Positions 1 through 12,300 of a stretch of 64,000 bases of DNA are shown one piece after another; position 1 is the first letter of the stretch; each line of letters opens with the position of its first letter. Source of the stretch: Membranipora membranacea. Lineage: Eukaryota; Bryozoa; Gymnolaemata; Cheilostomatida; Membraniporidae. The stretch is taken from contig OU612065.1 of assembly GCA_914767715.1 (NCBI GenBank), forward strand, positions 11,160,001-11,224,000, written 5' to 3'. A program made the position numbers and the translations under genes. Below the pieces are notes generated by a model, which searched no databases, was not told the DNA's origin, and saw only the letters and a program-made list of their open reading frames with translations.

Positions 1-156
1 TTGTTATGGAAGGGTAAGTCTGCGGCAATTTGAACAAACCTAGATTGAAAAAGTCTCACCCGCATTTTTGCTTACTCTTTCATAGCATTCTACATCTAAT
101 GAGCATTGCCATTGGATTCATCCGTAATAAATGAAAAATTTTTGCAAACTCATTAG

Positions 157-352
157 TGATATTTATTTTAATCAAGGATCCAATTTTATCATATCGAGCA
201 AGCAATGCAGATGATATATCAGAGCGCTCAATAAAACATCTCTTTTTTAGAATGATGCTTGGACCTACGAAAGTGACTGTGAAGAGACTACACCATGACC
301 CTCCTAAAGGAGGAGTCGTTGATCACCTGATCAGAGAATGTGAAAATATCGC
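157..352 (+). other. TEX14: TEX14 N-lobe exon (VTVK and alpha-C helix)
   Basis: This exon follows a TTAG acceptor and ends at a GTGAGT donor in phase 2. It reads KVTVKRLHHD, the strand that carries the ATP-site lysine in kinases, and then LIRECENIA, an alpha-C-type helix with a glutamate. Joined to the exon at 4065 it gives ENIAHLRHPNVLLLMA, the usual N-lobe order. This join shows that the gene lying between them is nested in an intron rather than being an upstream neighbour. Confidence -1.
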
Positions 353-3300
353 GTGAGTATGAGTTAATTATTTAGACTTAAAAAAAAAATTTAACAAGCT
401 GTCTATTATAACTGATGTCTGTATATCATTTATTTGTCAACATACATTTGTCAGTTATAGAGCTTACCATGTATAAAGGACGAGAGCGGTTGAATGGTGT
501 GAGTTTTGCCAAAAGCGAGTTTACAACTCCGAGTAGTCGATAGCGGGCTTGTAAATAAGCCCCAATGGTCCTTCCTTTTTCGAGGATGCAGTTATATACT
601 TACATTTTTCGGACCATTATAATTTTTGCAAGCAGAAAAAATAATATTTCAAAAATAGTTGTTAGACTTCATCTCATGTATTGTGTTATCCCACAGCTAG
701 TACAGTGGGGACAATAATGTGATCCTAACATTCATTTTTATACTATGTTTCTAGAACTTGCTAAACTGAAGATTTTGTACCATCACTTTCTAGGCTTTAA
801 GAAAATGGGGTCATTGTCATTGTCTCTTATCTCTGTAATGTGGACCTCTACCAACATTCCTAAAAATTTGCCATATTTACTCGATTACAAATTTTTTGGT
901 GTTATAGACATAGCACTTTTAATTATTTGCAAAAAGCTCCAGTCAGTAAGCTGTTTGCCGTGGTATGTCTCACTGCATGCAAACAGTTAAAAAGAAAGCG
1001 TTGTCATTAAGAGTTGTTGATTACAAGCTGAAGGCTTATACAAACTATTGGGCAAAATTGTGATGAGAGCTTTCTTACACCACAGTGCATTCCTGATTGA
1101 ACACTTCGGTTGCTTGACCAACGTTAGCCTTGTTGTAATCTTTCAATTTTATATCTGGCTGTGGTCATTTTATTCTCAAAAGTATAACCAAACCTTTAAC
1201 TAGTTTTTTGGCCATAATGGCTCAAAAGATGATCACTAAGATACCGCCTCAGTATAGAAGTGATTATCCAACACCATCTACCAACAGTCTTAAGCGGAAA
1301 CTAGACATATTTCTGGCTCAAGATGAAGGTGAGTGAACAAAATCTGCTATTGGTGAGCAACAAGAAACCAAAATTGTCGAACGTTATAGCGTCATTGACT
1401 TACAGTAACACTGCCAAATTACAGGTCGCTGCTAATAAATTTAGATGCCAATTTCTAGTTGTCATATTGCGAAAAACTTTGTGGTAAATCAGTTTTTGTA
1501 AGTTATGCTATAATTATAATGATAAGATTACTGTAAGATGATTTGTTTTAGATTCCCAGGGTTCCTGTAGTAAGAGACCAAACATACCCTCAGCAATTTC
1601 ACAAGATCATGGATACAAACTTGTCACACCGGCTCACGTTGAGACTGTAACAACCAAGTTAACATCAGATAGTACTTATGATACAGCAGACGTTACTGTA
1701 TCAAAAGCATCCAGCACTTTCACTGCAATAACCACGATGGGCGTTGCCAGCACCACTAGTTCATATATTGATCGCAGCTCCAATTTCTTTGTCCCATACC
1801 AAACCCATTATTCAGAGATGTCGTATCCCAACCCGTACAGTTTCCTTCCACCAGTGAGCCACTTTAGCCACCCTGCGGAGAACAGCTATGTGTATACTCC
1901 ATATTCATGGCCTCCGTTTCAAAACCAAGGTTTTCCAGTCACCGTTCAAGGCTCATCTTGTGGAACCACTGCTAGTAATTACACAACGAGTTCAACCGCA
2001 CCCAGTCAATTAGAGAACAAGATTTTACCAGCGACATGGAACCCTGTATCATCTAGTCAAAATCCTATCTCACCAATCAGACATTCGGAAACTAGTTCAG
2101 AATCTGAAAGTCCTAAACTGCAGATCGCTGAAAGCACTAGTAATGTGCACACATACCCAAAGCTCACGGCTGTACTCACTTCAGCTCAATCAGGTACTCG
2201 GAGATATCCTTGTCTCTATTAAATCTCTATGTTTATATTGCATTAATTCTGCATCAATAATTCTCATGTATGCATATTGATGTTGTTATCAATGTGCCGA
2301 CTATTTTCTATCAGCTCGGTTGGAAGACAACGATAGTTCTGTCTAAAATTATTTAGATACTCACCGCGAGGCTTTGGAGGTATTGGATATACAGCAAGCT
2401 ACAATTGGATCAAGTCAGCGTGATGAGCCCTACTCGGCAAGTGGAGCTGTGTGTAAGAAGTGTATAGGCAAAGATGAATTGCTTGACATTCAGCAGAACT
2501 TGATTCTCCACCTACAGCACATTGCAGCAGGTTTTTTTTAATAATAATCAGTAATGGCTGAATGAACAAGTTCTGGAAAATTGCATTAATACAGAGAAGG
2601 CATTAAGATGGTGAGAGGAGATCAAACTGTTTATTAACTGTCTACTGCAATAACCTTCCAGATCCTGTCTTATTTTTCCTTTGCAGTATCAAGGACAGCA
2701 CTGCCTTTACAGCAAGCTTTTGACTTGAATTATATGAGACTCTCTGTTCGACAAGGAAGAGTCCCTAGATTGTTGGCTGAAAAACATCAGGTGATATAGC
2801 TGTCAATATCTCAATTGAGTCTCCTACGCTCTCCATACATGGAAATAGCCGACAAAACTGTTTTAGCACTGAAATATGTTCAATAACTTTTGTTCTAGCC
2901 ATTTTCTCTCTGCTGATAATATATTATCTAAATAAATGCAAGTAATTTGGTACTTTCTCTCTTAATTTTACGATCAGGAAGGCGAGTATGGATACATGGA
3001 AAATGTCTGCTGAAGATCTTTTTTATGCAAGGGGACATAAACATGATATATTGAGTTACACAAACGTTTTATCGTCTGCTCAGTCAAAAAATCAATGAAA
3101 GATGAATGCCTATTTTACATGTAGATGTATGAAGTCCAAGTGCTTGGTGAGCTTCATAGCGGAATTTTTTTATCAAACTCCTTCAAATATGACCTGGAGG
3201 TAAATCACAGTGACAGAGGTACTCTAATGGCCAAAAAGATGCTTCACGCGTTCTATACTGAATATGATCTGGCGTATGCGGGTAATCTGCTGGGAAGAGT

Positions 3301-6300
3301 TGGCGCTCCTGGAATACTCTATACCATTCTGACAGCTATTGAATGTGAGTTAAGAGTTATATGCTTTTAGTTGAATGTATGAATTTCTGTATGTACAACT
3401 AGGTTAGGCTCATTGTCAGAATACATTTAATGCGTATTCTCTTAACTCCCAATATATATTCATATTATAGGTTTTGTTGGTAGTAGAGCAAAGAGGTGTT
3501 ACGATAGAACTGCAATCAGAGCAACTCTGTCCAGTGAGATAACTCTTTCAAGAAGAGCTAGAGATTCTAAAGGATTGAAACTGTTTCAGCTTGATAGACT
3601 GCAAGAGAACCCTAACAATGTCCCACCATCTCTTGATATGAAAAATGTGGTCAAGGATATCAATGCAGCCATGACAAAGGCAACGGACAATGTTTGAGTA
3701 TCTTTGACTCAATCGGCATACTTTTAGGACCTTTTAGTTTACCCTTCATGTATTTACTGCAATGTGTTTTGTAATTTGTTTAGTAATGATGATCCAAAGA
3801 CTGGATTTAGCAGTTTTTATTCTTTTACAATAAAATCGTTATTACTTCCAAACCATTTGTTGTTGATCTAAGGGCAGGACAAGCGCCGTAACTAGTCTGT
3901 TAAAAAGTTTACTATGAGCACAGGCTGCTCAAGTAAACGTAATATGGCGGTAATAAGACTCGAGTATCAACCATAGTGCTGTGTAGAGTTATTACTGTGG
4001 TTCATGTCGTTGATTGTGCTGTAATTTTGAGTTTGTATGATTTAATTTCCTGAAATAATTGTAGACATCTGAGACATCCAAATGTGTTGCTATTGATGGC
4101 AACCTGTGCTACAGACAATATGGAAGGCATGGTACTCATCTTTGAGCGGGTTTACTTTGGTTCGCTCTACAACTATCTGCATGAAAAGGTGAATTCAGTT
4201 GGAAACATTGAATTTGAAATTCAGGTTGCCCAAAATATTTATCATCAAAATTTTATTTTGCTTGTCTGAAATATGCTATCCGGTGTCTAAATTATGGGAC
4301 TCGTCCTGTAGTTCACCCTTCCCTCTGAAATTCCCATATATTGTATAAACATGCATTTACTGCTCATGTTGAATCTGTGTGTGTTTCACCTAACGCAATT
4401 TTTTGGCATATCACACGAAAATTCCCTCCCCTAGTCAAGGGGTAGATTCGGCCACTTATTTTACGGCTCAAAACTTTCCTTTGAGTTAATTGTTTATTTT
4501 TCAGAACCAGCAGCCTGCCTCTCATGCTATAATAGAAGCAGGCTTGCAACTGTGTGAAGGGCTTATCTACATTCACCAGAATAACTTCATACACAATTAC
4601 ATCTCATCTCACTCTGTGTTTCTGACTAACACCAATACCCTTAAGATTGGAAACTTTGAGTACTTGGTGCCAATGTGAGTAAACTTTTCAGAATTTCTTA
4701 ATGGTTCCTTTATTGAAATTATAGCTGATGTGGTTACAATTTTCATGGTATTAATTTTTGTGAAAAAGATTTTGAGCCTACCTACAAACTTCATCTATTC
4801 CTAGGTGTAACACCCTATCTGTGGGTCTCACCGTGATCTGTTTATGCACTTTTTATATGTACCGCTATCGAAGCTGCTGCTTTATTACTATAGGACTATA
4901 GGAGGTAAAGCTGCCCGTTTTCCAGGAGTCAGTAATAATCGATACCTAAATGCTGCGTATAACTGGCTCTCACCAGAGCTGATAAAGGGAGATCTGTCCA
5001 CAGAAAAATCAGATATATACGGATTCTGTGCTGTCCTGTGGGAGATGTTTACAGGTAAGCGCAGCTAGAAGTAGCTATACTACCATTACAATCAACACAA
5101 GCTTGGAGTTACATCAGATTTGCGGTTCATGAGAAGAATACTACGATAATTCAGATTGATTTACCTATTTACTTGCTGAGACACCAAGCTGTAGTTTAAA
5201 TATTCACATGTATTGATTGAATTAACCACTGATATTCTTGCTTTGCATATGAAGTGGGTCACAACATCATCGTTTCTATTCTTACCTGATATCTAATGGA
5301 ACTTGATCAGCTGTATGGCGCAATCAAAACTCCTCTCTAAAATTTATATATCATCAGTCTGTATGATTTCAGGATTTATTCCATGGGCTGGACATGACGC
5401 CGAACAAATAGAGAAGCAAGTCTGTAACCAGAAGATGCTCAAGGTTAATGACCCACATGTGCCCAGCAAGCTTGTGGACGTCTTACATTACGGTCTGCAG
5501 CCTAATACCAATAACAGGAAGATGAATCTGGAGCAGATCAGAGATATCCTCTCACTTATGCCTCGTGTATGTACATAAAGGCTATTCATTACTATGACTT
5601 TGATACTGTGATCCTCATAATTTTGGTTTAGAGTTATCTTGTATCTGTTCAGGAGCAAGCAAACCTTGAATTTGCACAAATACTGCTTTCTCTTGTTTCA
5701 GGGCAGACCCAAATCAGAAAAGACATCATCTCCAGCACAACAGCCGAACAATAACTGCTCGGCTGATTTATATGAGACTATCGGGTCGACCTTGGACAGC
5801 CCCGTGTCAAGCAGAAGAAGCAGATCACGTAGAACTCAGACTAGGAGACGACATACTCTGCGTGATGGAATAAATCATCCCACAGACCAGGATCTCAAGT
5901 GTAATCATCAGACTCAAACTCGCAACCGGGAGATTGAACCCCAGACTATCTCACCAAGTAACTGCTTTGTCATGGACTCAACGAATGGCACTATTCGGTA
6001 ATTCATTAACAGCTCCATCAGATAGTTATTATTATATGTCCCGTTCAACAGATTTTAGTAAAGCTGCTGCCTTAAAATCTGTAATGTATATTAACTCTTA
6101 CCACCAAGGAGGGTTAGCAGTTAGACTGTGGTCTCTATTGGATTGTATATCATACAGGATCTAATTCAAAAGTAACACATATTATTCTCCACATATAGAC
6201 CATTACAAGGACCTCCTCCTCTGGCTCCACTTAGAAGGAAGAACTTGTCTGTCCCAAAACTGAAGCATGATGAGGGATCTCAGCCTGCCAGCAGCCTGAC

Positions 6301-9300
6301 AAGTGTCACATATATGGATACAGGAAGCCAGTCTAGTCTAGAGAGGTATCACCTCAAGCAAGCTAAACGTAACAAGAAAGCTCAGGAGCGGGTAGGTTAA
6401 CACTTATTTTTTCACACTCACTGTTTTTCTTACCGACTGGTCTGTAATTTCATGGTCGTGGTGTTTCTGATTTGGATTTTCTATGTTACACATTACATGG
6501 TACATTAGTATGATAATTAATCATATTTGATAAGCGTTTGAAGCTTATTCAGTTCAGTTTGATGGTCTAAAAGATAGCTAGCAGTTAACAATCTCGTCAG
6601 AATTGAAAATCTATTTCTGCATCCATTAGGTTTGTTGAGCTGGTATGAGTTACGAACATCAGTTACGGTTTGAGATGTTGAATGATTGACAAGACCTTGA
6701 TGTTTTATTCTCATAGATTCAGCTGTGTATAGCCCTGAAGGCCCCTCTTCACCAGGAACTCAAAATGTACTGTAATCAGGTGAAGCAGGAGATGGCTGAT
6801 GTGGAAATGAAAAGTCAAGGCGATGGCTCAGAGACAAGACCTCAACAAATCCTAGATGATCACCAGCTGACGTATGTTTTACTGAAGAAATAGACCCCCT
6901 CCCCTTGTGAAACCTCCCAAGAAAGCTACACGGGAAATCTCCCCCTCTGACAACTCAACTGGCAGCCCGTGACGTATTTTCCCCAATTCAAATAAACCAT
7001 GTCACTGATAACTGGGTGTTTACGACTGGAAACACCAGGTAGATGTTGATGTATTACCTATGTGCGTGACTGTACATGTATGTGTATTTATTATCTTCCA
7101 GTCTACAGAGGGAGTTGAATAAGGAATTACATAGTGTCTTCTCTGAATCTCTGCTCTTTGCTCATAATGATGAAGGAGAAGAGAATGACAACTTTGCTAG
7201 TCTCAATCTGGATGAATTGAGTGATGATATAGAAACAGTACTCCAAAGAAATAAACCAGGTAGTGGGGCTGGGAGCAATCAAATGCTTAGCAATTTTCAA
7301 CTAAAATGACATCATTGACTTTGTCTCATTGACTTTGTCATGTCCTATCCTGTGTGGGATGGTTATAGTCTTCACATTCTTACCCAATTTGTGTAGCCGC
7401 ATCCTATTCTCCAATATTAAGTGTGATCAAAGCTCCCTGCATTTGGAGTTGCTATTCCTTGGGCTGACGACGTCCTTGTAGAACTAGAGAAACTCTGAAT
7501 GTAGACAAATCGGATCAATTTTGATCTATCATTTTCCTTCAGATTTTATGAAATATGTTTTCATCATGTTTGATAATTTTTTATAATTTTATTGTTGATA
7601 GGAAGATATCTGGGAGAAGTTGAAGAGCCTCCAGTCTTCCCGCTAAATGCTGTAGAAGACAATGTGTCACCTAGCCATGAGTATGGAGACAAATCCCTCT
7701 TCACTGTTTACTCCAGGTTTGCAACATTTGATAATCAGAAGGTTGTTGTTGATTATTGGGACTGCTTTCAGGTTGTGTGAAATTACAAATATGATACGTC
7801 TAGGACTAAGATTGGAAGTACCACATGCAAAGGGAACTTGATCTTTGCTGCAATGAATCCTAATCTGATCTTAATATTTTTCAGAGAAGCGCCTCATTAT
7901 GGAACAGCTCTATACCAGTCATCAAAGAGAGGACCCTCAGCTAGATCTCCACCTCGTACTAGATCTCAATCTTCATCTGCCAGGACAAGTTCAGGAAATG
8001 CCAGACAAGGCACACAAGATGATCAGCCAACCAGTCGACCTCCTAAATCTTCTATTAGCAGGTATGTCAGAAAAACGTAGCATGAAGATTGCCCTTCTTA
8101 GTTATAGATATGATCACCCATATACCACTGTGGATAATTGTCTGATTGATTGCTATTTCAAATTGATCTTTAGTGTGAATATTCAAGTTATTGAAATGTT
8201 TTAACTTCAGCTCGTCTTTGGAGACTAGACAGAGATATATGTACAACATGGCAGCTATCAAACCAGCAGGACACTGTATAATAGCGCGGCCTGCCAGTGT
8301 GAGGAGTAGTGGCGAGGGATCACTACAGCACCTCATGTCAGGATCCTCTCTACCTAGTATTGATAGAAATCAACCAGCTCAGCTATCCAGAAATGGAAGT
8401 CAGACAAGTAATCACAGCAGGTGTGCAAACTATCGTAAATACTGATGAACATGATTCATAATGTTCATGATATGGTGGTGAGAGCTTGTTTTTGAGGTCA
8501 TAGTGTAATGTTTTATTTATTTCTCCATTGTTGTATCATTTGTGGTAACAAAGATAATATTTGAATGCTGACATAAGTTTGAACTAAAAAGGCTTGGTGC
8601 TCTGATGAAAGCTTATTGAGTCTTGTCTATGCCTCTGACACCATAATAATATACAACTAACTGAATAAAAATTTTAGTTAGTGCCGACCAATTATATAAT
8701 TCTCTTTTTTTCCCAGCAAAATCCCTGCACCATATCACAGAATACAGCATCAAATTCCCCCAACTAATAGCCAGAATTCTTCCAGCATATCCTGTGAACT
8801 TCCATGTGATGATGTCAGGCCTAAGTCCTACAGGTAAGCATAGTTAAAGACCACAAAACTCAAATTTGTCTTTGTCGGACGGGGGGGGGGCAAGGGTTAA
8901 GGGGCTCAGACTATCTTGTTGCATGGATTGACTACTAAATAAAGAGAGGCGGGAGTTATCTTAACTTTGTGTAAGTGAAGATAACTCTAGTATATTGTGT
9001 GCTATGCCTGATAAAAAAATGGGTAATTAGCAACGTCATGTGGTTATGCTGTAACCTTATGCTATATAGGTGTTACATTGCGCTAACAAAGCTCTGTCAG
9101 CAGGGCAATCATCTGAGTGTTGATGTCGAGTGATGAAAAGCTCTTTCTCAATGGAATTCTTTTGCTGTGAATTAGCACAACTGTTAAACACATTTTATAT
9201 TGGTAGTCAATTAGTATTTGGGTTTTGTTTTCAGAGGGATCGGAAGGATTTTTGAACGGCAACCATTGGTGGAAACGACCCGAAGCGAGGGGTATCAACG

Positions 9301-12300
9301 ATACAAGCCTGGATGGTTACAAATGGACTGGAACAGACCTACAGGACAGCAGGTAGGTTTCAGTGTGTGATGATTATTGACCAATTGTCCACAACAGTAA
9401 TATGTTGAATGGTTTATAAATATAATATGATACTACGTCCATCATCACCATTCCATTATGAATAATCAGAAAGAAAATTCACTATCTGATTGCTCTTTGT
9501 TGAGTGAGCCAGGCCAATTCGAGGTCTTGTTAATAGACAAAACAACAACTGTCTATGGTCTCGTTACTGAATGTTCCTTGCATGATGGAACTTATTTTGA
9601 GTGAGCAATTTTGGAACAAATTTGCTTAGTCAAAAGACCAATGAAGCGAGGTTTTTTGAGCAAAGTCCCACTCAGCCAGATTGATGTTACCCCATACACA
9701 TTGAAAATTTCTGTTGAATTTTGTAGGAAGTTGCTCACTCTGAGGGTAACAATGGCGCTCTGCGCTACCTTGGCAGGGAGAGAGGCGCGATTACTCAACA
9801 AAAACCTGTAGTTGAGATAATCAAGAAGTTAGATAAGCCATTTGGTAAATGCCAGAATAGTGATAGGGTCCGGGCTTGGCGTGAGGCCCATCAACGCAGA
9901 GAAGAAGCTGTCCAAAGTAGCAAGCCACCTGCTGGAAAGTTGGCACTAAGAATGGATACATCTATCCCTAACCAGAATACATCCAAGCCTACCAGTTTAA
10001 CCACTGTTCCTAAACCACTATCTCTTCATAAGGATGGAGATGTTGTACAAACCCCCACAGCAAGAGCAGTCTCATGCAACTTATCAGATTCAACTTCAAC
10101 ATATGGTGCCAAGGTATCGGATAGAAAGAGATTGTTTGAGAGTAACGATGATAGCAGAAGTGCCCCTTCACTCAGCCACGGTAACGGCAGCATCAGGCTT
10201 AAATCTAGCAGACCACGCAGAGGAGATACACCTACCACACCCCGAGACCATACTTATTCCCCAGGCAGCTCAGCACTAAGAAACATACCTTCTTGTGTTA
10301 AAGCCGAGCCTTCCTCGTCAGGTACAAATGAGCTTATGTCAGCGGCTAGTGCTAGACCAATTCTAGGTAGAGAGTGCAGGCCTCGTACATCCAGCAATCA
10401 CTCCTCGCCTGCTCAAGATCAACCGGATAAGGTAGGTACACCCAATGGCTGTATTGAGCAATAAATTTTAGCTTTGCTATCACTTTTACTATTGTTTTCG
10501 CTCTTCTCAAGAATAACATATACAACTGGTCAACATTATCTGTGCTTTTTTGACCCCTGATTACAAAGTGAAGATCTGTCATTATGTCAGTTTCATGTGT
10601 GGTGTAATACAGGCGTTACCTAAGAACGTTAGGAGTTTTGTGGAGAATCTAGAAAAGACAAGTGGGTATAGATCACCTGGTGCAGCTAGATGTTCCAGTC
10701 AGAGCAAGCAAAATGAATGCCAGACAACCGACTTCCCTACCGTAGAACAACCATCAGAAGTAACAACGACTACAGCTTCTGAGGATGCAAAGCATGAAAC
10801 TACAGAAGTGAGCACACTAAGTCTGAACAGGATGATCTCATCCTTTCAGCTGCTGGCAGACAATGTAAGTGAAATTTTGATAGATACACACATTCATATT
10901 AGCTTATAGCAACACATAATTGTTGATTTTTTCTGCTTGAGTTTTGGTGGATATTGATGATATGACCTACAAGTGGCACAGTGGTAGGATAAGGTTTCCA
11001 TGCTTTGTAGTAGAATCCCTCTCTTGACTATATATAGGTATACTGATAGTTGCCTTTATTGATATTTTATAACATAATATATATTTATTTATTCTCAGCA
11101 TGAAAAACAGCAGTCAGAGTGGAAGAAATATTCCCCACAGAAACACTCTATGAAACATTCATCTCCGAAACGTGAACTGATATCGTCTTCATCCACGTCA
11201 TCAAACCTTGCTGCCAAACCAGTTTGTCATCCGCCCCAAGGACCTAATGTTGCCAGCACAAAGCCTGTGAGTGCCGAACACTCCAGCAGGGAGACTGAAA
11301 TACCAGACCGTCAGGAGGTACATAGCACTCCAAGGTCAACCCAGATAGGTGTAAGTAAATGAAAATGATTTTAATGCTGATAATATAATATTATTCTTAT
11401 AATAATAATGAATATAATCATCGATCATTTATACCCATGTACTGTTGCTATTGGCATGGTCAGGTTGATTCTGCACACTTCCAGTTTTAAAGATGTACAG
11501 TAGTTTTCTCAACATGCTAAATATTGTTCACTTACATTGCAGCCTCGGCTGTCCCCTGATCTCTCTCCTTGCTCATCAGGAGATGTTATAGAATATGGGC
11601 GTGATGTATCTGCTCATGAACACAAATCTCCACCTGAGATCTCGCTAACAGCCTCACATATTATAAAAGCCATCAATGGAACAGCTGTCGGCCTCTCTTC
11701 TCCTGAAGGTATTTTACTCGAGCCTAGCTATCTTTGCCTATATAAGGCTTTTCCTGTGCTCAGGTCGCTGATGCGGGCCAAAGTTGTTTGATGGAAATAA
11801 CAATAACAGAAACAATTACAAAATAGTGTATGATTATGCTTTCCAATGACTTTGAATAGAAATTTTCAAATTTATTTTTATATGTAGATGGCGTGTCAAC
11901 GGACCCAGGAAATACACCAAGTAATCCAGCAGAAAGCTCACGAAGTACTAGACACGAGACGTCGTCACCAATGAGCTCTACTAAAGAAAACGATGCATTT
12001 CAACATGATGCCCTTATGCATGGTGTGACACCTGACATCAAACATCAGGGTGATAAACAAGCACCTGGCTCTGACTTGCCGGCTGAGCAGGAACGGGCAC
12101 CTGCTGATGATGACTGTCATATTGAAGTGGGAAATACTTGCAGTAGTGATGTCGATGTGGAATCATTGGACAGGAGAATCTCAGAATGTGAATACCTACT
12201 TACAAATGTGAGTGCAGTTACATAATTAATATTTCCATTGCAAGTTTTTATACTACAATTTTTTTATGCGAATGAAAAGGTACCGGTAATAAATGAATGG

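Noticed and set aside
2315-2356. Alternative acceptor in the nested gene at 2315
   Set aside because: It leads to an in-frame TAA after ten codons, while the acceptor at 2357 keeps the frame to the end.
10975-11017. tRNA-like stretch with TGGCACAGTGGT box A
   Set aside because: No proper box B or cloverleaf could be formed; probably a decayed SINE or chance match.
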